DNA of 21,526 bases from an uncultured Eubacteriales bacterium (lineage in GTDB: Bacteria > Bacillota > Clostridia > Oscillospirales > CAG-272): contig URSW01000007.1 of the NCBI GenBank assembly GCA_900550625.1, positions 1-21,526 of the forward strand, given 5' to 3'. Made by a program: the position numbers and the translations under genes. Positions 15,093 through 21,526 of the stretch are shown one piece after another; within the stretch, counting starts at the first letter, position 1, and the number at the start of each line of letters is the position of its first letter. The notes under the pieces were generated by a model, which saw only the letters and a list, made by a program, of their open reading frames with translations, was not told the DNA's origin and did not search any database.

Positions 15093-15201
15093 CCGGTCAC
15101 ATGCTCTTCGGCGATGCCGAACGAACATCTCCGCCGTCAAAGCTGATCCGACGACGCTTCCGGAGCGTTCCGGATTGCGTGCAGGACGCGGTCAACACAT
15201 A

Positions 15202-15232
15202 AAAAACGGGAAGCCGAGGGCTTCCCGTTTTT
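15202..15232. terminator. strong bidirectional terminator between nnr and the DUF1015 gene
   Basis: A 14-bp perfect stem (AAAAACGGGAAGCC with GGCTTCCCGTTTTT) closes a GAG loop. The A5 and T5 ends suit termination on both strands. It serves nnr from the left and the convergent DUF1015 gene (stop 15272) from the right. Confidence 0.9.
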
Positions 15233-15271
15233 GCGGTATTGCTCCGCATTCAGTTAAGTTTGCGCCGACCG

Positions 15272-16486
15272 TCACACGATGCCGCGCACTTCGGTATAGT
15301 ATCTCTTTGAATGTGCGTCGCCCATCGAGAAGGTCTTTCGCGGAAGGACTCCATGCTCCGTAACATACGGGAAAAGCTCATCCTTCGACATTCCGTCGAA
15401 TATAAATCCGATGCAGTCCTTCTCCGCGGAGAGTACGCGCAGTGAGTCCGTCCCGTGAATATAGTCGCACTCCGCACCGGGGTGCGCTTCTATATAGGAA
15501 TCGATGAAGTTCTGAAGAGTCCCGACTGTCAGCGCATGAGTCGGCGCTGCAAAAGAAAATTCCTTTTCGCATCCGCCGTAAAGTGCGGTCACCTTCTGTT
15601 CTCCGTCACCGGAGAGCGCTTCGAGCGCCGAAAGGAAATCGGGAACATTGCAGTTCTTCACAATGCGGTAGATCGGTTCGAATTCTATTGAAGGCTCGGA
15701 GATGTCCACGATCTCGCAAAGTGCGTATCTCGCCGCGGGGCAGCCGGATGCACGGACATTCTCCCAATGCGCCTTTGCCGCGGCAAGGGAGTGGTTGCCG
15801 TCGCCGACCGCATACACGACAGGGGATGTTCCGCCGAACGAGCTTTCGTACTTTGCGATCGATGCCGCAACGAATTCAAGTACCTCGCCGCTGACGAGAT
15901 AACCCGCAATATGCCCGCCGCCGAGCATGAGATCGAAATCGTAAAGCTTTTTCATCTCATTCTTGCGCGACGCAAGCGAAGAAATGATCCCTCCCTTATC
16001 GTCGGCGAAAACCATAACATGGGGAAGCTCGAACGGAGAAGAAGCGCGGATGCGGCAGCGCGGCGGAATGCGTTCAAGCACGGTCGCCTCGGTCGCACGG
16101 ACGGGAGAAATCGACGACGCGGAGTAATCGTATTTCTCAAGATCGAGCTTGCCGACAAGTCCGCGGCGCACACCTGCGCCTTCAAGAGTACGCTCCACAT
16201 AGACCATGACGTTTTCATACTTTTTCAGAAAAGTCCCCACGGTATCCATTGATGCGGCAATCGTTTTCTTGTGAACCTCTTCGGCTTCGCTTCCGAGATA
16301 TGCCTCGGGCAAAATGAGAGAATACGCCGAGGGCGCTCCCTCCGTGATCTTTGCCACGCTGTCCCAATACTGCTTTTCGGATGTAAACTGATCACACGCG
16401 ATGACGCTCCATTTGCACCACGCGGGATCGTCCGGCGTATAAGGCGGAAGAAGTATATCCGCCGGTGAAAAAAATGTTTCCTTCAT
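15272..16486 (-). CDS. DUF1015 family protein
   Basis: The 404-aa soluble protein belongs to DUF1015, a widespread family without an assigned reaction. Recognisable are PADILLPPYTPDDPAW and VIACDQFTSEKQYWD near the N-terminus and YAVGDGNHSLAAAKAHWE (residues 225-241). The last matches the family's conserved GDGxHR-like loop, with Asn-His-Ser in place of the more usual His-His/Arg. The C-terminal HGVLPRKTFSMGDAHSKRYYTE is also typical. Full length is kept. The ribosome binding site is weak (GGGGAAC). A TATAAT (16507-16512, minus strand) lies about 20 bp upstream without a good -35 box. Confidence 0.87.
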   Translation of the reverse strand: MKETFFSPADILLPPYTPDDPAWCKWSVIACDQFTSEKQYWDSVAKITEGAPSAYSLILPEAYLGSEAEEVHKKTIAASMDTVGTFLKKYENVMVYVERTLEGAGVRRGLVGKLDLEKYDYSASSISPVRATEATVLERIPPRCRIRASSPFELPHVMVFADDKGGIISSLASRKNEMKKLYDFDLMLGGGHIAGYLVSGEVLEFVAASIAKYESSFGGTSPVVYAVGDGNHSLAAAKAHWENVRASGCPAARYALCEIVDISEPSIEFEPIYRIVKNCNVPDFLSALEALSGDGEQKVTALYGGCEKEFSFAAPTHALTVGTLQNFIDSYIEAHPGAECDYIHGTDSLRVLSAEKDCIGFIFDGMSKDELFPYVTEHGVLPRKTFSMGDAHSKRYYTEVRGIV

Positions 16487-16556
16487 CTGTTCCCCACTGA
16501 ATTTTTATTATACCGCAAAGCAAAAAATGCTTGTCTGCGGCATTTTTGCAAAGCTG

Positions 16557-16880
16557 TCAATACAGCCGCACGCACTGTGTGCGGGCGGCGCGTACCGCAA
16601 AGTTTTATGCAGTAAAACCGAAATCCGGTTTCACGTCGGAGTTTGGCGCATCGCGCTAAACTCGCGGACACGGTAATTTGACGTACAGATACCGATTAAC
16701 GTTATACCGTGTCCTGACGTCAATATTGCAGCCGTGCGTAGCACGGGGCGGTGTAAGCCGCGGAATTTTATGCAGTAAAACCAAACCCCGGTCTCACGTT
16801 GGAGTTTAGCGCGCCGCGCTAAACTCGCGGACACGGTAAGTAAACTTTCAATTACCGATCAACGTTATACCGTGTCTATT
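16557..16880 (+). repeat. hairpin-rich intergenic repeat, array 2 (tandem units about 163 bp apart)
   Basis: This fills most of the 427 bp between the DUF1015 gene and the next gene. The phrase TTTTATGCAGTAAAACC occurs at 16603 and again at 16766, giving a period of 163 bp. Each unit shows GAGTTTRGCGC/GCGCTAAACTC (16639-16663 and 16802-16826) and GGACACGGTA...TACCGTGTC (16666-16714 and 16829-16877). One unit also has CCGTGC/GCACGG (16732-16746) and GCGGT-GTAA-GCCGC (16748-16761). A further half unit begins at 16557 with CCGCAC/GTGCGG (16566-16584). The same stems as in array 1 appear with different but still pairing bases. No open reading frame in it looks real. Confidence 0.78.
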
Positions 16881-16913
16881 ATACCATGAAACAAAACAGC
16901 TTGCAAGAACATT

Positions 16914-18122
16914 TTACGAATCCGCGTTCGGCACACGGCAGGCGTAATCCAAGCCCGAAAGCAAATACTCATCGCCGCTTTGAGATATGATCTCGCGCTC
17001 GATAATCTGGTTTGCCGATTCGGGACAGCCGAGCTGCATGTAACACCATTTATTCCCGACGCAAAGCGGCAGCAAGCCGTCTCCGCCTTTTACGGTATAA
17101 TCACACAACTCATAAACATATTCCTCAACACAATCCTTGCCGTCTACCGAAAGAACCGTGCGTACAAGTCCTATCCCGGGGGCAAAATAATTCTTTTCCG
17201 ACGCGTCCCCGATAACCTGTTCGCCGTCGCGTTTCGATCTTCCGTATGAAAATACATGACAGACGTATTCCTTCCCGTCTGCCCGGCAGATCACCTTTTC
17301 ATCCGGATGGCGGACAAGCTCATACTCCCCATACTGACGTGCAGATGCATCGGCAGTCAATGATTCATCAATGATGACTTTCCGAGAATGAACGTCAAAC
17401 GGCAAGCTCACGAATTCGGGATATTCGGCATCTCCTTTCAGAATCGTGGGGCAAAAATACAGCGGATCCGATTTCCCCAGCCAAGCAGAGTCCTGATGCA
17501 TGAGAGATACAAAAATGCTTTCCCCGTTTCGGAAAACGGCTTCTCCGAAAGCACAATAATGGAGACAAGCTTCGTTTTCATGACATTCCATGTGATGAAG
17601 CATTTTACTCGCTGCCAGAGCACCGGCATATTCCTTTGACGAATTGTCGAGATACCCCAGCGCCTGTTCACAGAAAGCAATCCGTTCTTTTATATCGGCA
17701 TATGCATGATGTGCGAGGTCAAGATAAAGTTCGCCGGCCTCCCGACTTGATCCGATGGAAAGGAAATAATCGATACCGCTTTTTACAAACTCCGTTTTGC
17801 GTTCGAAGTCTTTATCCTCGGGATAAAACGGTATTTTCATATAGATGCACTTAACGCGCTCTTTATTACCGAGAGCCTTTGCTTCGGATATCATACGGTC
17901 AAGCACGTCAAAATAATCCTCACGGTCCGGATTAAAAGGCGGGGAAGAACGGAAAAGCAAATAATCGATCTGCTCGGCTGTAAGCGCAAGGTCGGCATTT
18001 TCCATAATGAAGTCAATGATTTCGTTTTCGCCGTTTCGTGAGGGCGGAAAGCTGTCTTTTTCATCCCGGATCATCCGATCCAACATGAGGGAACGCGCGT
18101 CAATGTTGTTGTTTGTGTTCAT
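16914..18122 (-). CDS. hypothetical protein with helical-repeat N-terminal half
   Basis: This 402-aa protein is unrecognised. I start it at ATG 18120-18122 with GAAAGGAC upstream. There is no signal peptide or membrane segment. Residues about 20-190 are predicted mainly helical and resemble TPR-like repeats (AGELYLDLAHHAYADIKERI, FCEQALGYLDNS). The second half looks beta-rich, with EKNYFAPGIGLVRTVLSVDG followed by LLPLCVGNKWCYMQ. That C-terminal phrase pattern is common in uncharacterised clostridial proteins. Cysteines are frequent (MECHENEACLHYC). It is the last gene of the AT-richer minus-strand cluster and is followed by repeat array 2. Confidence 0.7.
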   Translation of the reverse strand: MNTNNNIDARSLMLDRMIRDEKDSFPPSRNGENEIIDFIMENADLALTAEQIDYLLFRSSPPFNPDREDYFDVLDRMISEAKALGNKERVKCIYMKIPFYPEDKDFERKTEFVKSGIDYFLSIGSSREAGELYLDLAHHAYADIKERIAFCEQALGYLDNSSKEYAGALAASKMLHHMECHENEACLHYCAFGEAVFRNGESIFVSLMHQDSAWLGKSDPLYFCPTILKGDAEYPEFVSLPFDVHSRKVIIDESLTADASARQYGEYELVRHPDEKVICRADGKEYVCHVFSYGRSKRDGEQVIGDASEKNYFAPGIGLVRTVLSVDGKDCVEEYVYELCDYTVKGGDGLLPLCVGNKWCYMQLGCPESANQIIEREIISQSGDEYLLSGLDYACRVPNADS

Positions 18123-18241
18123 TGCTTCGTCCTTTCTTTTTCGTTGTTTAATTTTCATTGGCATTTATAAGCCAAATTCACATGGGTTTTCGGATCAAAT
18201 CGAATGAGCGCCTTGCAGAAAGGTCTGCGTCTCCATGTCTT

Positions 18242-19173
18242 TTACTTCATTTTAATCGTAATGGGATCTGTAATATAAGAGGTATCAGTCTCACCGTCAT
18301 CCAATAAAATTTCAAATGACATTACTATATCCGAGTCTGCATATTTAATAAAGAAATTCTGTTCTTGACCATAACGAAGAGAAAATAAATCAAGAACAAC
18401 TTTTCCCCCTTAGGTATAGTGGAGTGCCCAGGATAAAACATTTCGGCAAGGTCAAGCGTCTTTCCGTCCACCTCGGCAGAAATCGGAAATATATCGGCAT
18501 AATCGGAATTATTGTTTTCAAAGCAGAATAACGGTGCCGACTCACCCAAACGGTAGATAAAAAAGCGGAATCCGTCTTTATTATAAATTTCCTTTTCTTC
18601 TATATCCAGATCTTTCTCGTCATTTATTTGGATTCGGAGATTTGCGTTATCTACAATAATATCGGCATCCACAAAAACGTTGAAAGCAATGTCAATGCTG
18701 TTTACTACGGATACAAGCTGTTCGTTCAAATCGCTTCGAAAAATCCAAGGCTTCACACATATACTTTCACCCGCCGGAATATCAGTACCGTCTCCGAAGT
18801 ATCCGTGCATCGAAAAATCATTAACCGCTGTAATAAAGTATGTTATAGCTACCTTCTCATCCGTATTGTTTGTAACCTTCAATTCGGCAGTTAATTGAGG
18901 ATTGGGTCCTGCAAATCCGATAAACCCCTTTTCTTCAAGTCCTACAAACTCGACTTCAATCCCCTTGTCGGAAAAAAGGACCTGCTTCGCAGGAATGTTA
19001 TTTGAAGTCTCACTGTCAAACGGCTCGGTAGTTTCATTTTTTTCGGAATTGACAATACTGTCTTTGGCAGGCGGAGCGGACGTATCCGAAGGCGTTTTTA
19101 CAACAGAATCGGGATCGGCGCAGGATGTCAATACGGCAAGTGCGAGAAGAAGAGCAAAAATTATTCGTTTCAT
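18242..19173 (-). pseudogene. lipoprotein gene interrupted by a -1 frameshift in a G5 run
   Basis: The gene starts at ATG 19171-19173 after AAAGGAG, with a lipoprotein signal ending LTSC (Cys18) and a Ser/Thr/Glu-rich tether. A beta-rich domain follows (VEFVGLEEKGFIGF, TAELKVTNNTDEKVAITYFI), resembling the Ig-like DUF4352/DUF5067 type of Gram-positive lipoproteins. As written the frame ends at 18325 with an odd hydrophobic tail after TIPKGEK. In the -1 frame the same DNA continues VVLDLFSLRYGQEQNFFIKY and SFEILLDDGETDTSYITDPI, to a stop at 18242-18244. That tail fits the domain far better. The switch point is the run GGGGG (18405-18409, C5 on the plus strand); one more G restores a full-length protein. 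It may be a true null mutation, phase variation or a base-calling error. Confidence 0.75.
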
Positions 19174-19236
19174 ATTAAACTCCTTTTTATAGATTTATAT
19201 TCAGATGCCGTCAGCGCAGCCTTTCGGCAGTACGTA

Positions 19237-19383
19237 TTAATCACGCCCTTCTCCTATTAAAAGTGATTTCATTTTGCGCAGTATTTTCCGAAAGCCGTCA
19301 TCGAAAACATAGATGTTCTCCGGCAGAGTGTTGTGTGTGATCCGAGGCTCTGAGTCGGCAGTGAACATTGCTGTGTTTATCAT
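19237..19383 (-). CDS. small 48-aa protein overlapping the preceding gene (ATGA)
   Basis: The ATG at 19381-19383 overlaps the TGA stop of the 178-aa gene (19380-19382) as ATGA, the classic arrangement for translational coupling. The product begins MINTAMFTADSEPRITHN, continues ENIYVFDDGFRKILRKMKS and ends GEGRD. It is soluble, with an acidic/aromatic middle and a basic helix. A second in-frame ATG lies at 19366-19368. I recognise no family. Without homologues it might be chance, but composition and overlap look genuine. Confidence 0.55.
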   Translation of the reverse strand: MINTAMFTADSEPRITHNTLPENIYVFDDGFRKILRKMKSLLIGEGRD

Positions 19384-19916
19384 TGATCTATTGCAATCGG
19401 AGCACCATCCTTAACGACAGTAAATTCTCCTCCGGGCACTGCAAATGCATTGGGGAGAGTCATCAGTGCAGTACAGAACTCACTCGCATGAATCACACAT
19501 TTTGCGAAAAAACCTTCCGGATACGGATAGCCATGAGCCAGATCGATCGAAACATTAATTTTCGATACCGCCTCATGCTTTATGATATCCTCAAGAAAAG
19601 ACTGAATGTCATAAAGCCCTGAACAGCTCATATCCGCTATGTGATAATTTTCGTCATACAGAATGTCACTCAGTATTTGGTTTGCCTCAGAAGAATTTTC
19701 GGAGTCGGTAATTTCAAACGGGATATACCCCTTTTGCAGATAGTCGTCCGGCGGATACTTATATTGAACGTCGGGACTGCTGAAATGGCCGCAGAGGTTG
19801 AGCCATATTTTGTTTTTTACAGCACTTTCCTTCAGGTATTCCCCGAAGGCTATTGCTTCGCTGTTTGAAAACCAGTGTGCCAAGAAAACTTGTCCCGTGA
19901 TAATTTGGTCTGCCAT
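19380..19916 (-). CDS. hypothetical protein, 178 aa
   Basis: The start is ATG 19914-19916, with a strong AAGGAGG 5 nt upstream. The acidic soluble protein has no signal peptide or membrane segment. Visible phrases include VFLAHWFSNSEAIAFGEYLK, KIWLNLCGHFSSPDVQY, a central Asp/Glu/Ser-rich part and SIDLAHGYPYPEGFF. I recognise no domain. A size near 180 aa, high acidity and an isolated AT-rich setting are common among immunity or stress proteins of accessory DNA, but nothing here proves that. It is preceded by a leader of nearly 190 nt carrying a hairpin and a short reading frame. Confidence 0.65.
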   Translation of the reverse strand: MADQIITGQVFLAHWFSNSEAIAFGEYLKESAVKNKIWLNLCGHFSSPDVQYKYPPDDYLQKGYIPFEITDSENSSEANQILSDILYDENYHIADMSCSGLYDIQSFLEDIIKHEAVSKINVSIDLAHGYPYPEGFFAKCVIHASEFCTALMTLPNAFAVPGGEFTVVKDGAPIAIDQ

Positions 19917-19938
19917 AATTACCTCCTTATGAATAAAA

Positions 19939-19976
19939 CAGCGCAAAAACGCCCTGTAAAGGTTAGCTTTGCGCTG
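19939..19976 (-). terminator. possible attenuator hairpin in the leader of the 178-aa gene
   Basis: On the minus strand CAGCGCAAA (19968-19976) pairs with TTTGCGCTG (19939-19947) and is followed by TTTTATT. This resembles an intrinsic terminator placed 22 bp before the start codon and downstream of the promoter at 20111-20139. The loop is 20 nt, which weakens the case. It could also be the remains of a terminator from an upstream gene. Confidence 0.4.
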
Positions 19977-20064
19977 TATACATATATTTTAATTTTTGAC
20001 ACAAAAAGCATGTAAAAGCAAATCCGATATTACAGTTTCGTCGATAAGATAAATTATATATCAT
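19963..20064 (-). CDS. candidate 33-codon leader peptide
   Basis: ATG 20062-20064 is 9 nt after GGAG and opens a 33-codon frame (MIYNLSYRRNCNIGF...YMYTAQS). Its TAA stop (19963-19965) falls inside the loop of the leader hairpin. Translation to the end would place a ribosome over the first arm of the hairpin. No run of codons for one amino acid is evident, though Tyr, Cys and Arg are enriched. It could be chance. Confidence 0.25.
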   Translation of the reverse strand: MIYNLSYRRNCNIGFAFTCFLCQKLKYMYTAQS

Positions 20065-20110
20065 TACACAATCTCCGCGTTATTTATGTTTTATGTGTCT
20101 TTATGTTTGT

Positions 20111-20139
20111 ATTTTATCATATCGTTCATCATTTGTCAA
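20111..20139 (-). promoter_or_regulatory. near-consensus promoter upstream of the 178-aa gene
   Basis: On the minus strand TTGACA (20134-20139), a 17-nt spacer and TAAAAT (20111-20116). Transcription would start near 20104, leaving almost 190 nt of leader before the start codon at 19916. The next convincing promoter downstream is not apparent, so this may drive the whole cluster down to 16914. Confidence 0.65.
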
Positions 20140-20273
20140 TGTTTTTTCAAAATTGCGTCAAAATTGTCTTATGTACAATCATGCTATTAATAAAGGAGAG
20201 CCGTTTTGAAGCACGGCGTCGGGTATATTCTGCCCATTCTCCGCAGCCGGAGATGATTTCGGAGATATTATTT

Positions 20274-20570
20274 TCAGTCGGAGTTCTTCCCGACAACCTG
20301 ATACCAATTTACACCTATCGGGTCGACAAAACAGGAATCAAAGTCCTCGAAATCGGGATCAAATAAATATTGCGGCAGTTTTTTTGAATAAACGACTGCG
20401 TAGGGGTTATCGCAAAGAAAAGAAACCTGATCCTTTGTAATACGGATATCGGTAAAGCTTATGCGGTTATCCGAATGCTGCGTGAATACATTCTTATATA
20501 TGGAATCAAAGCAAGCCGCAGTATCCGCCGCGTCAAACCGCGACGGTATTCGCGGGTAAATCGCGCGCCT
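20274..20570 (-). pseudogene. 3' remnant of an unrecognised gene, no start codon
   Basis: An open frame of 98 codons ends at TGA 20274-20276. From about residue 20 on it looks clearly protein-coding: DSIYKNVFTQHSDNRISFTD, RITKDQVSFLCDNPYAVVYS, then KKLPQYLFDPDFEDFDSCF and VDPIGVNWYQVV. There is no in-frame ATG, GTG or TTG with a ribosome binding site before this part, and a stop lies upstream at 20571-20573. The upstream DNA turns GC-rich and resembles the intergenic repeat. I read it as the C-terminal end of a truncated gene. The family is unknown. Confidence 0.5.
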
Positions 20571-20610
20571 TCACTTCAGCCGAAGATGACGCGCCGTAAT
20601 TCCGAAAGCA

Positions 20611-20655
20611 AAAAGCGCACCGACATACATTTTTGTACGTCGGTGCGCCGTTTTT
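20611..20655 (-). terminator. intrinsic terminator downstream of the P-type ATPase gene
   Basis: GCGCACCGACATAC (20615-20628) pairs with GTACGTCGGTGCGC (20635-20648) with one mismatch. Runs of A and T on both sides make it usable in both directions. It lies about 140 bp after the ATPase stop. The DNA between (20656-20794) shows no gene. Confidence 0.75.
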
Positions 20656-20794
20656 ATGAAATTGATCTCTCTCCGTTTGCCGGATACGCTCCGGTGCGGT
20701 TTACAGTCCGCCGCTTCTCCGTGCGGATCTGTCCGGGGCTTTGGTGAACGGATATAGCGTCATCGGAATCACGCAGACCTTCGCGGCGAAATCC

Positions 20795-21526
20795 TCAGCG
20801 GAATCTGAGCATACGCACTGCGTTGAGCACTGCAAGAACCATCACGCCGACATCCGCAAACACGGCGGCCCACATTCCGCTTATTCCGAGTGCGCTGAGA
20901 ATAAGAATGATTGCTTTGACCGCAAGGGCAAAAACTATGTTCTCCCTTACTATCGACATTGTCTTGCGCGATATTCTCACCGCATAGGAAATATCGGACG
21001 GCTTATCGTTCATCAGAACGATATCCGCCGCTTCGCGCGCGGCATCGCTTCCGAGACCGCCCATTGCAATTCCGATATCGGCACGCATGAGCACGGGAGC
21101 GTCGTTTATCCCGTCTCCGGCAAACGCGAGCGTTCCTCTCTTTTTCTCGGAAAGAAGCTTTTCGACCTCGCTCACCTTATCGCCCGGAAGAAGACCCGCA
21201 CGGTACTCATCCACGCCGACCGCGGACGCAACAGCGGCTGCGGTTTTCTCCGTGTCTCCGGTGAGCATGACCGTCTTGCGCACATGAAGCTTTTTGAGTT
21301 CGCTTATCGCTTCGGCGCTGTCGGGCTTTATCTCGTCGGAAATCACGATATGCCCCATATACTCGCTTCCGTCGGCAATATGGACTACCGTGCCGGGGTG
21401 ATGGCAATCACGCCAATCGGCGCCGACCTTATCCATGAGTTTGGAATTTCCGACATACACGATCCGTCCGTCGATCTCGGCTTTTATGCCGAGTCCGGCT
21501 TCCTCGCTTATGCTTCCGATCCGCTC
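20795..21526 (-). CDS. P1B-type heavy-metal-transporting ATPase (Zn/Cd type), C-terminal 243 residues
   Basis: The gene enters from the right edge; the first visible codon reads Glu and no start is in the window. Visible are the end of the nucleotide-binding domain (SISEEAGLGIKAEIDG, VYVGN), the actuator-facing MLTGDTEKTA (TGD), the Mg-binding hinge GDGINDAPVL and the last two membrane helices. The final helix FADVGVMVLAVLNAVRML has the Asp-Val-Gly and Asn-Ala-Arg pattern of the Zn2+/Cd2+/Pb2+ group (CadA/ZntA) rather than the Cu+ group. It exports metal from the cytoplasm using ATP. The phosphorylated DKTGT motif and metal-binding N-terminus lie outside. A terminator follows. Confidence 0.88.
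   Translation of the reverse strand, partial: ERIGSISEEAGLGIKAEIDGRIVYVGNSKLMDKVGADWRDCHHPGTVVHIADGSEYMGHIVISDEIKPDSAEAISELKKLHVRKTVMLTGDTEKTAAAVASAVGVDEYRAGLLPGDKVSEVEKLLSEKKRGTLAFAGDGINDAPVLMRADIGIAMGGLGSDAAREAADIVLMNDKPSDISYAVRISRKTMSIVRENIVFALAVKAIILILSALGISGMWAAVFADVGVMVLAVLNAVRMLRFR

Noticed and set aside
16483..16834. two minus-strand frames of 62 and 67 codons with similar peptides (MSASLAR...)
   Set aside because: The similarity comes from the underlying DNA repeat units. The frames have no ribosome binding site, and pairing rather than protein sequence is what is preserved.
20103..20366. 87-codon plus-strand frame
   Set aside because: It overlaps a minus-strand promoter and the better-looking minus-strand gene remnant, and its start has no ribosome binding site.
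20527..20560. possible fifth copy of the intergenic repeat (GCGTCAAACCGCGACGGTAT)
   Set aside because: It resembles the GCGTCAAACTCGCGGACACGG part of the unit, but it is short and degenerate, and no second stem arm could be confirmed by eye.
1..21526. search for tRNA, rRNA, CRISPR array, transposase or integrase
   Set aside because: No cloverleaf, rRNA core sequence, regularly spaced short repeat or recombinase motif was seen on either strand. The repeat arrays have hairpin-rich 163-bp units, unlike CRISPR.

Overview
The window looks like a chromosomal stretch of a Gram-positive anaerobe of the class Clostridia, probably a gut or other host-associated lineage. This is inferred from family content: an LTA-synthase-family N-terminus, the DUF2325/DUF3793/flavodoxin trio, a ferredoxin-tailed aldo/keto reductase, an ECF S-component, a DUF1015 protein, strong GGAGG-type ribosome binding sites and many Gly/Cys lipoboxes. 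No rRNA, tRNA, CRISPR array, transposase or phage gene was seen.

Layout. (1) 1-3190: the start of a minus-strand LTA-synthase-family gene. Next comes a decayed plus-strand gene whose intact 3' part is an M23 peptidase domain, then two tandem paralogous lipoproteins ending at a bidirectional terminator. (2) 3262-8214: two minus-strand operons, read right to left. The first is an ABC ATPase, a two-module FtsX/MacB-type permease and a small MxCxxC heavy-metal-binding protein. The second is DUF2325, DUF3793 and flavodoxin. The promoter region of each carries near-identical palindromes GGTTAGC-N4-GCTAACC (one before DUF2325, two before the ABC operon). Both operons are therefore probably controlled by one regulator, most likely metal-responsive.

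(3) 8318-9805: a lipoprotein with two putative zinc-ribbon-like HCCC repeats, convergent with a PHP-type (CpsB/YwqE-like) phosphatase. (4) 9806-10276: intergenic DNA with copies of a hairpin-rich repeat. (5) 10277-15232: a plus-strand block with an ECF S-component/DUF1893 fusion coupled to an aldo/keto reductase, a PRK06851-like P-loop ATPase and the bifunctional NAD(P)H-hydrate repair enzyme. It ends at a strong terminator shared with a convergent DUF1015 gene. (6) 16557-16880: a second array of the hairpin-rich repeat, with base-pair-preserving differences between copies.

(7) 16914-20570: a minus-strand, more AT-rich cluster of unrecognised genes: a helical-repeat hypothetical, a lipoprotein broken by a one-base slip in a G run, an overlapping 48-codon gene, a 178-aa hypothetical with a long leader, and a start-less gene remnant. 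(8) 20795-21526: the C-terminal part of a Zn/Cd-type P1B ATPase running off the right edge.

The two strongest leads are the shared GGTTAGC palindrome regulon and the hairpin-rich intergenic repeat with compensatory changes. Several genes are broken or too short for routine calling: the M23 pseudogene, the frameshifted lipoprotein, the 48-codon gene and the gene remnant.
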